Below, one piece after another: positions 1-11,428 of a stretch of 64,000 nt of DNA (within the stretch, counting starts at the first letter, position 1; each line of letters starts with the position of its first letter). The position numbers and the translations under genes are program-made. The notes beneath the pieces are model-generated. The model was given only the letters and a program-made list of their open reading frames with translations, had not been told where the DNA came from and did not search any database. The stretch comes from Podochytrium sp. JEL0797 (Eukaryota > Chytridiomycota > Chytridiomycetes > Chytridiales > Chytriomycetaceae): contig JADGJG010000007.1 of the NCBI GenBank assembly GCA_027596195.1, forward strand, positions 55,156-119,155. Reading direction: 5' to 3'.

Positions 1-7
1 GAAAATA

Positions 8-750
8 ATGTCGACCACCGACCTTCGCACCACAATCGACTGCTACAAAGTCGAACTGCTCAATCAGCCTGTCGGCTTAATGGCCTCTGACCGCAAGGAC
101 TTCCTCCTAAACGCGTGTTTCGACTCGTACTATGAAATGATCGAAAAGGCTACGCCCGCCGACTTTTCCTGCTTCAAAACGCTCGCTGCTCGACCTGGCG
201 AGAATCCATACTACCAAGGCATCGCACTCTTCATGGCGGGATCTACGGGTGTCTCCGCCGCAGGCTTGTCACAGCCCACACAGCTCAAAAACTGCCCTGT
301 GGAAGATTTATAGGGTCCAGGGTAGACAGAGAATAACAACCAAAGTGCAATGCGACTCATGTGGGGAACCCTAAGAAATTCGAATCATGTCGCCTCGACT
401 GGTACTGTTCACGCGAATGCCACAAACGCGCATGGAAGTCGGGACACAAAGACATTTGTCGGCCGTTCAATGAGCTCAAGATTGGGGATTTCGTCTATAT
501 CGGTGGGTTGAGTCAGAGACCCGAGTTGAATCAGAAAATCGGCATCTTGCGCTTATTTGACGTCGCCAAAGGCAGGTGGAATGTGGCAATCGGTGCGGAA
601 GGCGATGTGTGCATCTCGGTCAAGCCTGACAATTTGACTCGTGTCGTGACCGTGGACGAGGCAGACCAGATTCGCGCCGAGATTGCAATGGGCAAAAATA
701 ATACAAGATGTTGCTTCTTTTATTTCCTCTTAAAGGATCAAGTTATATAA
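8..750 (+). pseudogene. Broken MYND zinc-finger gene, copy 1
   Basis: An N-terminal frame (8-313) matches the start of the neighbouring MYND paralogues. After a motif ending AGSTGV the sequence jumps over an internal segment present in the paralogues, shifts frame and hits stops near 310 and 335. A second open frame (361-750) restores the finger end (YCSREC, then H and C) and the C-terminal domain ending near NLTRVVTVDE. The first Cys of the second metal pair is Phe (KKFESC instead of KKCDSC). Deletion, frameshift, stop codons and a lost zinc ligand together indicate a pseudogene. The window begins just upstream of the ATG; the 5' flank is seen only in copy 2 (40063-40146). Confidence 0.8.
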
Positions 751-776
751 AAGTTGAAAACGGATGTCGGTCGAAT

Positions 777-1691
777 TCACTTTCTGAGAATCTCAGCCAT
801 CTCCTCGCCTGTCAAAACACGCGTCAAATTTTCAGGCTTGATCCACAATCCGTTGGACCCATTCACCCAAGTCACTTCCCATCTCTGTTTGGCATCGTCG
901 AAACTCCCGACTTGACGGAAATGGCCGTTCACTTGAGTCGCCTTGAGTAAACGCAAGACTTGGACGAGATCGCCAGTTTTCAACACTCCCGGTGGTCGGC
1001 AAATGGACTTGTGCCCTTTCTTCCAATCACAGTTCTGACATTCACGCGAGCAATAGTGGACGGCTTGGCAGCCCGCGCACTTCTTAGTGGGGAGGTCTTT
1101 GCGGAGGCAGGATTGACAGGTTGTGCCGGCCAGTCTGTTGATACACACCGTAAACAAGTTGCTGTGCTGTGAATCAGAGAGTGGCTTGGAGGGGTTTGAA
1201 TGCAAACAGTCCTCAGCGGGCGTGTCGTCAACCAGATCCGTTTCGCCAGGATTGGACATCTCGCGCAGCGCTTTCTTGGCAACGTTGGGCCAGCATTCTC
1301 GCAGAGTGAATAACTCGCGGATGGTTCGCTGGTTGTCGGTGTGAGGATGTTCAGGGTCTGGAAAGTGCCAGGCCTTCTGGTCGAGTTGATCGCGGCAGAG
1401 TGAGTCGAACACGCCAATGGCGTCATTATATCGCTTGATGCTCGCTTTGGCACCGTTCGCCATTTCGGCGTTTGCGATAACTACGATCACAGCACCGCGG
1501 ATGTATGGGTGTTCGTTGGGGTTCTTGGCTACGGCTTTGAGTTGGGACTTGTCGTCGGTGGAGAGGATCGAGGCCAGATCTCGCAGCAACCACAGTGCAC
1601 CTTCCTTCTCTCTCCCAAGTCCAATGGGTGTAAGGCATCCCATGAGGTGGTCGATGGCTGCACGGCGTTGCGAAGCGTCCCAGTCGGCCAT
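777..1691 (-). CDS. MYND-type zinc-finger protein with SH3-like tail domain, intact
   Basis: A single-exon gene of 304 residues and the only intact member of the MYND group in this window. Residues 1-180 are a helical, family-specific region without recognised domain. The MYND finger lies at 192-231 with ligands C192, C195, C205, C208, C214, C218, H227 and C231. A tail of about 60 residues (238-297) contains the pattern GDLVQV, FDDAKQRWEV and IKPENLTRV; it resembles the small beta-barrel domains seen next to MYND and ankyrin domains in algae and chytrids. MYND fingers usually bind proline-rich peptides. It converges on the broken MYND copy (stops 26 bp apart) and diverges from the F-box/LRR gene starting at 1918. 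Its partner and process are unknown. Confidence 0.85.
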   Translation of the reverse strand: MADWDASQRRAAIDHLMGCLTPIGLGREKEGALWLLRDLASILSTDDKSQLKAVAKNPNEHPYIRGAVIVVIANAEMANGAKASIKRYNDAIGVFDSLCRDQLDQKAWHFPDPEHPHTDNQRTIRELFTLRECWPNVAKKALREMSNPGETDLVDDTPAEDCLHSNPSKPLSDSQHSNLFTVCINRLAGTTCQSCLRKDLPTKKCAGCQAVHYCSRECQNCDWKKGHKSICRPPGVLKTGDLVQVLRLLKATQVNGHFRQVGSFDDAKQRWEVTWVNGSNGLWIKPENLTRVLTGEEMAEILRK

Positions 1692-1917
1692 TTCGTGGTG
1701 TTGTTTTGCTGGTTGTTTTGGAGGAAAATAGAAAAAAGGGTGGAATATACCCAGTCCAATGGCGAATGTAGAAGTGCTTCAACTTCTTCCCTTTTTCCAT
1801 TTCCCTGCGTCGTCTGATTTGCAAGCTTGGAAAAATTCCAGAAAAATTCCGGGAAAGACCGGCGACTTCCCGCGACACTCCCGTACCTCCAGCCTGCCTG
1901 CCCCATTGCTGCCATCA

Positions 1918-2848
1918 ATGCAATCTACTTCGTTACTGCAATCTATACTAGTACCACCGCTGGTCCCATGCCCATTCCCAACCGAAGTCTTCCAACGGAT
2001 TTTCTCGTTCGTCGCGCCCAACGTTGCCCCACGTTTCAAATTGATGTCTCACCATCTGAATCTCTGCCTGACCGACATGCACTTCATCAAGATGAACTTG
2101 TCTAGGTTCAGCATGTCTCTTGACGGCGATGGTCCGCCAACAAACCTCGAGAAACTTTGGTTCCGCAGCCTCCCCGCCAATTACAAACGAATTTACGTTT
2201 CGTTACGGTTGATCCACCACAAGAACCTGTACTGGCGTCGTGCGAACCTGGGGGGCTCTATTCCCAACGAAATGGGGATGCTCCTGAACCTGACCCGTCT
2301 CGATTTGGCTCAAAACAATCTCGTTCACGAGATTCCTGCCGAGCTTGGCGAATTGCTTTGCTTGACGGATTTGTATTTGAACAACAACATGCTGACGGGA
2401 TGGATTCCCGTCGAGTTGGGGAAGCTCGTGAAACTCAAGTGGTAAGTCAGCGTCGCCGATCCCTACCAACCATTCCCCTCATTTCACCGGCTCTCACTAA
2501 CACTTTCCATTATACAGCATGAGCTTGCATGGCAACCTCCTCTCTGGCCGCATTCCGATCGAGCTCGGCAACGCGATCGCACTTGAATTCTTGTACCTCG
2601 ATCACAACTGTCTGCTCGGCACACTGCCGTTCCAGCTTGGCCAACTGGTTGCGTTGGTTGAACTCACTTTAGAAGAAAACGCGTTCGAGGGGCTTGTTCC
2701 GTGGGAGTGGAGCAATTTGATTCTGTTGAAGGAGATTTCGTTGATGGGAAGCAACACGCTGACGTTAAATTGGCCTGCAGAGGTGGACCCGGAGTCACGA
2801 GTGTGGTGGCTGATTGAGGATGCTTTTGACGCAGACGAGGAGTTTTGA
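1918..2848 (+). CDS. F-box-like leucine-rich-repeat protein (LRR-1)
   Basis: Two exons, 1918-2441 and 2518-2848, give 284 residues. The 76-nt intron has a GTAAGT donor, a CTAAC branch-like site and a CAG acceptor, and splicing joins the frames. The N-terminus has an F-box-like helix pair (PFPTEVFQRIFSFVAP), followed by about six plant-type repeats of the form LxxLxLxxNxLxGxIPxELGxL. F-box/LRR proteins usually recruit substrates to SCF ubiquitin ligases, and that role is inferred here. An in-frame ATG at 1759 exists, but 1918 leaves a 226-bp shared region with the divergent MYND gene and matches the start of paralogue LRR-2. Its stop lies 28 bp from the stop of the convergent exporter A. Confidence 0.85.
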
Positions 2849-2876
2849 ATGAAATTGTGATAAACCAACCATATTT

Positions 2877-5800
2877 TTAGTTCATACTTCTCGTCGAAAT
2901 GACCACTTCTATCTCATCCTCCGCATCGGGATCCACAATATTCGGCGCCTCCCCAAAAATCACTTTCATATGTTCCCCAATCTGATCGAGTATCCGCGAA
3001 ACCTCCCTCGACGCCACATTCAACCCCAACAACCCAACCCACTTGTCCGAACTCAACTCCCTCATCATCCCCTCCCTATCCCGCGGCATCACACCCTCCA
3101 ACGGATCCTCCTCTCCATCCCCGGTGTCGCGAACCCCAGCGTGTTGAACGAGCAGGGAAACCAAGCCCGAAATCATGTTATCCCTCGCCCACGACGCGTT
3201 TGGGAGGTTTGGTAAAAGCTGCAGCTTGGTCAACATGGTCGACTTGAACATGAAAATCAAAATGCGAATCGTTTGGTGCAGTTCGCGTCGAGTGGTGGCA
3301 TACTTGCTGAACTTGATCACGCGTCGGATCTCCTCGTCGAACGGTGAGTCTCCCACACAAAGCCGCATGGATTCAAAACGATTGAGGAGACGATACATGC
3401 ACTTGATGATTTTTTGATACGGTTCGCTCTGGAATCGACCTTTAAGTCGCGGTTCTTGAGCCGCGAACTTCATGAGTGGGTCAAGGGCCACGAGTTGTGA
3501 AAGGATTTTGCTTGAGAGAGATTCATCTTCGGTGCGGTTGGTGGGGTATTTGGTGCTTTTGAGGATTTGGAGGTAGAAGATACAGAGGTTGTTGAAAATG
3601 TCGGAGAGGCGTTGGCGCAGGATGTTTCGAGCGAAACTTGGATAGATGACGAGATTGAAGAGGTTGGTGAAGAGAATTGCGAGTGAGGTTATTACAATGA
3701 CTTTGTACAGGTATTCTGCGGGTGGTTGGAACCGAGGGTTGTTCACGTTTGCGTATGTGATGATGGTGTACTTGATTAAGAAAAATTAGTAAAATTGATC
3801 AAGCTGGAACGCAAAATCACAGCGGGAATACCTTTCCAAAGTTGATGAGCGACAGGAGTGCGAGAGGATTGCTGGCCGGATAGAAAACGGCCACAAAAAA
3901 ACAAGGAATCGAGGCCAAACAGCCCATGAAAATATGAAACAGCGAGCCTCGACCAAACCACAAAACAGTCAAATACGCGAAGATGGATCCCATCGTAACC
4001 CCAAAGACTCGACGAGGGCCGTCAATGTATGCCTGACCAAGTGACGGGCTCACGGCGATAACGACAGGAGACACTGCGTAAGACAGGTGCCAGCTTTTGT
4101 AGAAATGTCTAAAACGTCCGAATTCGGTCAAGCAGTGCACCAAAAAATGAAAGTAAAAAACCTTACGGGTTTGAAAACATGATCAAAAGCAAACACAGAA
4201 TCGCTGTTGCAACTTTGAGGGCATACATCGATCGGGGAGACAGAAGGAAGGCCTCTACATCAACCAAAACTACTTGAACGGCCTCGATTCGCGTTTCTTT
4301 CGCAGCGAGACGCGCAGAGAACTTGGAATATCGCTCCTTGACGCCATAAAAAACATCCTTGGAGGGTACATACCAGTTGAAGTGGAATCGAGGACCACGT
4401 TTGATTCGCACACAAGAGCGGCATTGGTCGTGAAGGACAGACAGCTCTTTCACGTACTAAATCAAAGACAAGAACAAAAACTTCAACAAAACTCATGGAA
4501 AATGGGTTCCAAATACAGTGCATACCTCTCGAGTGGCAAGAATATAAAAGTTGAGCTGAATAAACTTTTCCCAAGCAATGTTCGAGCCCAAAGATGCCTT
4601 TGAGCCGTCGGTTGTATCCTCGAAAATACCAGACAACAGCTGCTGTCGATGCGCATCAAAAATCGACAGCGCGCTCGCTGTGCTATTCTGAAGTCCGAGC
4701 ACCTCATCTTTGCTCTCTTTCTCCTTCATGTGCGTTGCCCACTTGGAATCCAAAACCAACCCTCGAAAGAATCTCATGTTGGCGTCATCCACCTCGCGCC
4801 ACGCGACTTTGATTTGATCACTCATGTGCTGCTGATACATTGGGGATTCCAATAGCATCATCGTTTCGGGCGAATTCAACACGGCACTCATTGAAAACAG
4901 GATCGCCGCGACATTTTTGGATTGTCCCGTGACGGCCGCGTATTCCTTGACAGACATTCGCGAATACGTGATCTCCATGGATGCTTCGCTGGTGGTGGCG
5001 TCCATGAGACGAAACGACTTTTGAATGTCGGCAACGAGTCCGGCTCGAAGTTTGCAATTGGCATCGTAGGCTTCTTTTGAAAAGTCAGCCGTGACGATAC
5101 ACGCGTTGCATGCACTGGATAATTCGCCAAGCTTTGAAAACAGGAGGGTGAGACGTTCGTCGAGGTGTTGTTCGGCACTCTCAGGGAAGATGCAAATATT
5201 GACCACGAGACCAATACTGAACACGAAAAGATGCTCAGAAACGCGATATGTCTTATGGCAGGGGGTTTCGCGACTCACGAGATGCCAATCAAGCAGGCAG
5301 CGAGGATATTTTGAAGGTACACGTGATCGAATCGATTCCCGCCGCTCGTGTTGGGCCCGTTGAGGTCCAGAGCAGAAGCCACAGAATTGAAAGATAGGAT
5401 CGTTCCGAGCACAGCAAATCGATAGAATCGTTCTTGAGAGATGGCCCGGGCGATGGACAGCACGTAAACATTGACAAACATCACACAGGCCATGGCAACC
5501 TCGGAGTAGCCGGTAACTGCTTGTATAAACGCCCAGAGAGCACCCGAGTAGGCGAAACAGGCCACCAACTGGATCGCGGTCGTCAAATAAGCACCGAGGG
5601 GTTTCAAACTAGTCTGCGTGTGTCAGAAAAAACCGGGTCGGACAGGAGGCAGACAACTCACGGGGGGTTCAATGTATTGATGAATACGCAGTAGTACAAA
5701 GCACGACCTTGGATCTTATTGCCCCATGGAGAAAACACAAAACCGAATGCCAAGGAGTACTGCAAGGTTTGAAATCAGTCACAACTGGGAATACTTGTGA

Positions 5801-5923
5801 GCGAAAAGAGAGACAAACCGCAGCTACAGCCTTGAACCAGTTCATCAAATCTCTCGAAGTCACTCTTGTCCGCCAACGGGTCCATGATGAAACGTCTTTC
5901 CCTTTCAGTTCATGATGCCTCAT
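2877..5923 (-). CDS. FUSC/ArAE_2-family membrane exporter A
   Basis: Seven exons: 5923-5819, 5759-5662, 5608-5279, 5216-4526, 4456-4167, 4108-3832, 3770-2877. They give 894 residues with all phases consistent and introns of 52-69 nt. Residues of about 28-185 hold clustered membrane helices with the motif GPNTSGGNRFDHVYL. A soluble helical domain follows (about 190-430), then a second membrane cluster (about 475-640) carrying the FUSC-like PSLGQ and GPRRVFGVTMGS segments, and a soluble C-terminal domain (about 640-894) with ELSSDKWVGLLGLNVASREV. This two-half layout is that of fungal ArAE_2/FUSC proteins (BRE4-like), linked to export of aromatic acids and drugs. Substrate and membrane are not visible from sequence. 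Architecture and intron positions match exporter B. Confidence 0.85.
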
Positions 5924-5984
5924 TAAATTTTGGCAGTGACATTATGTGACAAATGCCAAATACCTTGAAAAATAACAAAAAAAT

Positions 5985-6205
5985 CTGTCCAGTTGGGAAA
6001 GCTCGTCATAATTAATCGCAAGAACTGCCAAAGTCTCCCACAGCACTTTCCAACTCCAATGTGCAAACCGAATCTCAGAGCGCATTCTGGCACACTGTCT
6101 TTCCAGATTGTCTAACGCGCAGGTGTCAAGACACAAGTTGGCTTGTCAAAATGGACCCAGACTCACGACTGAGGATCTATTTGAATTAGTCGAGCAGTTT
6201 TGAAT
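5985..6205 (+). pseudogene. Decayed F-box/LRR gene 3' end (first remnant)
   Basis: Short stretches align with the second half of LRR-1. They include a piece like CCAGTTGGGAAAGCTCGT near 5990, a patch like the GGCACACTG segment near 6090, and the terminal region around 6150-6205 that ends GAGCAGTTTTGAATGAAATTGTGA like the LRR-1 stop region at 2838-2860. No open frame survives. It lies convergent to the exporter remnant at 6231, the same arrangement as LRR-1 with exporter A. Confidence 0.65.
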
Positions 6206-6230
6206 GAAATTGTGACAATCCATGGTATTT

Positions 6231-6650
6231 TCAAAGATTGCTCGTCGATATCTCCACGTCGATTTCATCGTCTGTATCTGGATCCACAATACCCGCAGCC
6301 TCCCCAAAAATTACCTTCATTTGCTCCCTAATCCGGTCAAGAACACGCGAAACCTCTCTTGACGCGACATTCAATCCCAAAAACCCAACCCACTTGTCCG
6401 AACTCATCTCCCTCATCATTCCCTTCATATCGCGCGGTATCACACCCTCCAATGGATCATCCTCTTCATCACCTGCGTCGTGAACCCCCGCGTGTTGCAC
6501 AAACATTGAAAAAAGCTTGCGAGGATTTTAATTGGTTTCAAACGGGAATGCTTGAGAACAGAGAGAGCGACAAACCGCAGCTAGCCTTGAACCAATTCAT
6601 CAAATCTCTCGAAGTCACTCTTGTCCGCCAACGGGTCTATGATAAAGCAC
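6231..6650 (-). pseudogene. Internally deleted FUSC-like exporter remnant
   Basis: Reading on the minus strand, 6650-6582 encodes the first-exon motif TRWRTRVTSRDLMNWFKA. It is followed by a recognisable copy of intron 1 (similar to the intron at 9962-9904 of exporter B). At about 6510 this is joined directly to the last 85-90 codons of an exporter (MFVQHAGVHDAGDEED to the stop at 6231). More than 700 internal codons are missing. It is a third exporter copy reduced by one large internal deletion. Confidence 0.8.
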
Positions 6651-6720
6651 CCTCCCGTTCCTTCTCAATTTTCATTATATTTTATTAATAAGATTTTGTG
6701 ACGAATGCCGAAACTTAAAC

Positions 6721-7015
6721 TTGTAATTTGGGGTGGATTCTTGCCGAGTTGGGCACAAGTGGTAATATATTCGCTAGCAACGCCTTCCGTCACCCCCATT
6801 CCACCATGACTAGTTACTAGTTGAAGGAAACTGACTCTCTCGGCGCATTTCGCTCGTGCTCGACAACGCGATTAACTCAATAATTCTGCTTGGCACACTG
6901 CCATTCAACTTGGCCAACTGGTCGCGTTGGTTTAACTCACTCAATGTTTTAGAGGTTGACCCAGATTTAAGGCAATGGTTGATTGGGGATGCTTTTGACA
7001 CAGACGAGGATTATA
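6721..7015 (+). pseudogene. Decayed F-box/LRR gene 3' half (second remnant)
   Basis: Resembles LRR-1 from its last exon-1 repeat to the end. GGTGGATTCTTGCCGAGTTGGG with a damaged donor (GTGGTAATAT) lies near 6731-6765. An open piece from 6856 then encodes LLGTLPFNLANW and a tail LIGDAFDTDEDY equivalent to LIEDAFDADEEF of LRR-1. Start, F-box and most repeats are gone. It is convergent with exporter B. Confidence 0.7.
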
Positions 7016-7025
7016 AAATATATTT

Positions 7026-10000
7026 TCAACTCTTGGTCGTCGAAATCTCCACCTGAATATCATCCTCCGCATCGGGATCCACAATATCCACCGCCTCTCC
7101 GAAAATCACCTTCATATGATCTCCAATCCGATCCAGAACCCGCGACACTTCCCTCGACGCCACATTCAGCCCCAACAAGCCAACCCACTTGTCCGAACTC
7201 AACTCCCTCATCATCCCCTCCCTATCACGCGGCATCACGCCCTCCAACGGATCCTCCTCCCCATCTCCTGCGTCGCGAACCCCCGCGTGTTCCACAAGCA
7301 TCGAAACCAAACTCGAAATCATGCTGTCCCTCGCCCACGACGCGTTTGGGAGGTTCGGCAGAATATTCATCTTCGTCAACATGGTCGACTTGAACATGAA
7401 AATCAAAACGCGAATCGTTTGGTGCAGTTCTCGCCGTGCGTCGCCATACTTGCTGAACTTGATCACGCGTCGGATCCCCTCGTCGAACGGCGAGTCTCCT
7501 ACACAAAGCCGCATGGATTCGAAGCGGTTGAGGAGGCGATACATGCACTTGATGATGTCTTGATACGGTTCGCTCTTGAACCGACCCTCAAGTCGCGGTT
7601 CGCGGGCCGCCCATAGCATAAGCGGCTCAAGGGCAACGAGTTGGGAAAGGATTTTGTTTCCGAGGGATTTGATTTCGACGCGGTTGATGGGGTATTTGGT
7701 GCTTTTGAGGATTTCGAGGTAGAAGATGCAGAGGTTGTTGAGAATGTCGGAGAGGCGTTGGCGCACGATGCGTCGCGCGAAGCTTGGATAGATTATGAGG
7801 GTGAAGAGGTTGGTGAACAGGAGAGCGAGGACGGTTATGATAATGACTTTGTAAAGGTATACTGCGGGTGGATCGAAAAGGGGGTTGTGCAAGCTCGCGT
7901 ATGTGAAGATGGTGTACTTGAATAAGAATAATTAGTTATTAATCAGGCTGGAACGCGAAATCACAGCGGGAATACCTTTCCGAAGTTGATGAGTGACAGG
8001 AACGCGAGGGGATAAAAGGCTGGATAGAACGTGGTCACAAAGAAACAGGGAATCGAGGCCAAGAAGGCCATGAGAATATGAAAATACGATCCTCGACCAA
8101 ACCAGAGAACAGTCAAATACGCAAAGACGGATCCCATCGTCACCCCAAACATTCGACGAGGGCCGTCCGTGAATGCTTGACCAAGGGATGGGCTCACCGC
8201 GATAGCGACGGGAGGCACTGCATAAGAAACGTGCCAGCTCTTGTAGAAATGTCTAAAGCGCGCGAAGTTCAGTCAATTGCAGTGTTCGGAAACGCGAGTT
8301 TGATTTATCCTTACGGGTTTAAAAACATGATCAACAGCAAACATAGAACCGCTATCGCACTCTTGATGGCATATATCGATCGGGGAGAGATAATGAACGC
8401 CTCTACATCAACCAAAACGGCTTGGACAACCTCGATTCGCGTTTCCTTGGCAGCGAGTTTGGCACAAAACTTGGCATATCGCCTCTTGATACCACCGAAG
8501 ACATCCTTAGAAGGAACATACCAGTTGAAATGGAATCGCGGACCGCGTTTGACTTGTGCACATGAGTGGCATTGGTCGTGAAGAACGGCGAGCTCCTTGG
8601 CGTACTGAATCAAACACAAAACGTCAACCAAAACTCTCGGCAACGGGTATTCAAAGTTTGCGCTTACCTCTCGAGTGGCCAGAATATAATAGTTGAGCTG
8701 AATAAACTTTTCCCAAGCCGCCTTCGATGCCAATGACCCCTTCAAGTCGTCGCCTCCTTCCTCGAAAATCCCAGAAAACAACTTTTGGCGATGCGCATCA
8801 AAAATCGACAGCGCGCTCGCTGTGCTCTTTTGGAGGGCATCGACCTCGTTCAAACTCTCCTTCTCCTTCTTGTGCGTTGCCCACTTGGAATCCAAAACCA
8901 ACCCTCGAAATATTTTCGTGTTGGCGGTATCCACCTCGCGCCACGCGACTTTGATTTGGTCGCTCATGTTCTGCTGATACACGCGGGACTCCAACAACAT
9001 CATCGTTTCGGGTGAATCGAGCACGGCGCTCATGGAAAACAGGATCGCGGCAACACTTTTCGATTGCGTCGTTACGTCCGCGTATTCCTGAACGGACATT
9101 CGTGAATACGTGATCTCCATGGACGCTTGGTTGATGGTAGCGTCAATGAGACGAAACGATATTTGAATGTCGGCAACGAGTCCATCGCGAAGTTTGCAAT
9201 TGGCGTCGTAGGCTTCTTTTGAAAAGTCGGCCGTGACGAGACATGCGTTGCATGCGTTCGAAAAGTCGGAGAGCTTTTCAAACAGGAGAGTGAGGCGTTC
9301 GTCGAGGTAGTGTTCGGCGCTTTCGGGGAAGATGCAAGTATTGACCACGAGACCGATCCTGCACACGAATAAAAGATCGTCAGAAACGCGAGCCTTGTCG
9401 TCTGGCAGGGGGTTTCGACTCACGAGATGCCAATCAAGCAGGCAGCGAGGATATTTTGGAGGTACACGTGGTCGAATCGATTCCCGCCACTGGTGTTAGG
9501 CCCCGTGAGGTCCAGCGCGGAAGCCACACAATTCAACGTCAGGATCGTTCCAAGCACGGCAAATAGAAAGAATCGTTCTAGAGAGATGGCGCGGGCTATG
9601 GAGAGCACGTATACGTTGACAACCACCACACAGGCCATGGCAACCTTGGAGTAGCCGGCAACTGCTTGTATAAACGCCCAGAGAGCACCCGAGTAGCCGA
9701 AACAGGCCACCAGCTGGATCGTGGTTGTCAAATATGCCCCCACAGGCTTGCCTCTGAATTGGCGAGTGAGCAACAACGGGGTCGGACAGGAGGCGGACAA
9801 CTTACGGCGGGTTGAATGTATTGATGAATACACAATAGTACAAAGCACGACCCTGGATCTTATTGCCCCATGGAGAAAACACAAAGCCGGATGCCAAGGA
9901 GTACTGCGAGGATTTTTAATTAGTTTCAAACGGGAATGCTGCGAACAAAGAACGAGACAAACCGCAGCTACAGCCTTGAACCAATTCTTAAAATCCCTCG

Positions 10001-10085
10001 AAGTCACTCTCGCACGCCAGCGAGTCCATGAAGAGGTACCTTGCGGTTGCTTGTTCATTTGATTTTTCATTCCTGATTTCGTCAT
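7026..10085 (-). CDS. FUSC/ArAE_2-family membrane exporter B
   Basis: Seven exons: 10085-9963, 9903-9806, 9753-9424, 9358-8668, 8604-8315, 8252-7976, 7916-7026, giving 899 residues. All six introns sit at the same positions and phases as in exporter A. The same parts are present: N-terminal membrane helices with GPNTSGGNRFDHVYL, a soluble helical middle, the second membrane half with PSLGQAFTDGPRRMFGVTMGS, and a C-terminal soluble domain. Intron 4 (8667-8605, 63 nt) is a multiple of three and stop-free, so its retention would add 21 residues without breaking the frame; homology with A and C argues that it is normally removed. Transport substrate unknown. Confidence 0.85.
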
Positions 10086-10359
10086 GTGACATATTGTGAC
10101 GAACGTGCGGCATGCCTAGGCAGTGAGCGGAATCTCTTTCCCCACTCCCTTGGTATACAGTATTGGAGTCCATCCAAGCAACGCGACCCGACCTGGAGGC
10201 AGGGATGAGTTCGCTCAGTCTGGGTTGGAGTGAATTCATTCATTCATTTTGGTAATTGATGCAATTGAATTGAAGATGATTATTATACGGCTTTCATTCT
10301 CATTTCCCCTGCTTGACCTCCGCCAGTACATGCATTATTGAGAGCACAGACTGCAAATT

Positions 10360-10475
10360 GGCTATACTGCGCCTCGCGACACTTCCCTCTCCCTTTTTGG
10401 AGGACTTCAAACAGGCAGCGCGTCCTATTTTTTGATGGAACTTTTTTGATGGAACCGCGTATATTCAGTAGGCAA
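10360..10475 (-). pseudogene. Old Yellow Enzyme gene fragment
   Basis: On the minus strand this piece encodes NRTRCLFEVL and flanking DNA that align with the segment around NRTRFLFEVVDAV in OYE1 (12190-12260) and OYE2. No other part of an OYE gene is recognisable. It contains a perfect 14-bp tandem duplication (TTTTTTGATGGAAC at 10428-10441 and 10442-10455). It lies between exporter B and methyltransferase 1, where a third OYE would be expected if the module were repeated. Bases 10086-10359 show nothing codable beyond a short ATTC repeat near 10231. Confidence 0.65.
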
Positions 10476-10546
10476 GCTTTTGTGCATGCGTACAAGTCCA
10501 TGGGTGCCGACAATTGGCTATATGATCCCGGCCGTTATCATGTATT

Positions 10547-11428
10547 TTATTCCGCTTTCCAGAACACACCATGCTCGCGAGCAAACAAACTCGTTGCCTC
10601 ATCACCTTTCTTCATTTGCACCTCCGCACTCTTCCACTCGAAGTTTTGCAAAATGTCCAACGAGTCTTGGGTCAATCGGCAATGATCAAACAGCAACGAC
10701 CACACAGGTTCCCAAAATCTCTGCCATGACTGCGTTTCCTTATTTTTGCTCTTGACATGCTCAAACGCAATCAGGCAGCCAGAAGGATTCAGGGCACGGT
10801 AAAGAATTGCGGCAGCGGACTGGTGCGAAAACGCGGGTAATCGGCGGAATTAAAAAAGTGAACACTAATTTTCGCCAAACCCACCTCAACGTTTCCAACA
10901 GAGCAGAGGGCCAGTACGCAAACGATGGTGTCGACGCGAAGCGCAGGGGGGAGGTCATGCACGCCACACGATAGAATTTCGACGGGGATTCCTGCCTTTT
11001 CGCCCTCCTTGACAATAAACGGGTGCATGTCGACGTTTGGCTCGACGGCAATGTACTTCTTGACTTTATCCTTGTTCTGTTTCCGGGGACTCGTTTAGAT
11101 CAGTGATAGCAAGGGATTAGTGACATACCAGCATCTGCAACGTGTGGCCATGCCCCGCGCCAATATCGAGCACAAGGCCGTATGCGTTTGGCAAGATGAG
11201 CATTGCGCGCACGCCTTTGTTTTCCGCGTTGATGCGCCCGCCAACGGTTGCCCACACGTTGGCCATGAGCTTCCGCTGCAGGACGTGTGGTTTGAAGAGC
11301 AGCGAAGGCTGCACAATCACGTCCAAAAGTGTCGGGAGAAGAGCGATGAGGACTCCCGCGATCATGATCGCGATGATGGAATACTTGTCGATGAATGTCA
11401 TGGCGCGGCGTGAATGTGTGGAGGTCAT
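10547..11428 (-). CDS. METTL7-like SAM-dependent methyltransferase 1
   Basis: Three exons (11428-11129, 11076-10885, 10819-10547) give 254 residues. An N-terminal hydrophobic segment (about 18-46) would anchor it to a membrane. Motif I is LVLDIGAGHG at 85-94, followed by VEPN (acidic ribose-binding position), an IVCVLALCSV strand and a FEHV segment. Order and length match the METTL7/TMT1 family (about 244 residues), animal members of which methylate thiols at the ER and lipid droplets. Whether this protein prefers thiols cannot be told from sequence. Introns are 52 and 65 nt and match methyltransferase 2 in position. It lies downstream of OYE1 on the same strand. Confidence 0.85.

Noticed and set aside
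1759..1917. Upstream in-frame ATG for LRR-1 adding 53 residues
   Set aside because: The extension has no similarity to LRR-2 and would leave only 67 bp to the divergent MYND start.
7116..7616. 166-residue plus-strand frame
   Set aside because: It is antisense to exporter B, with a paralogous shadow over exporter A, so it reflects shared coding sequence and not a gene.
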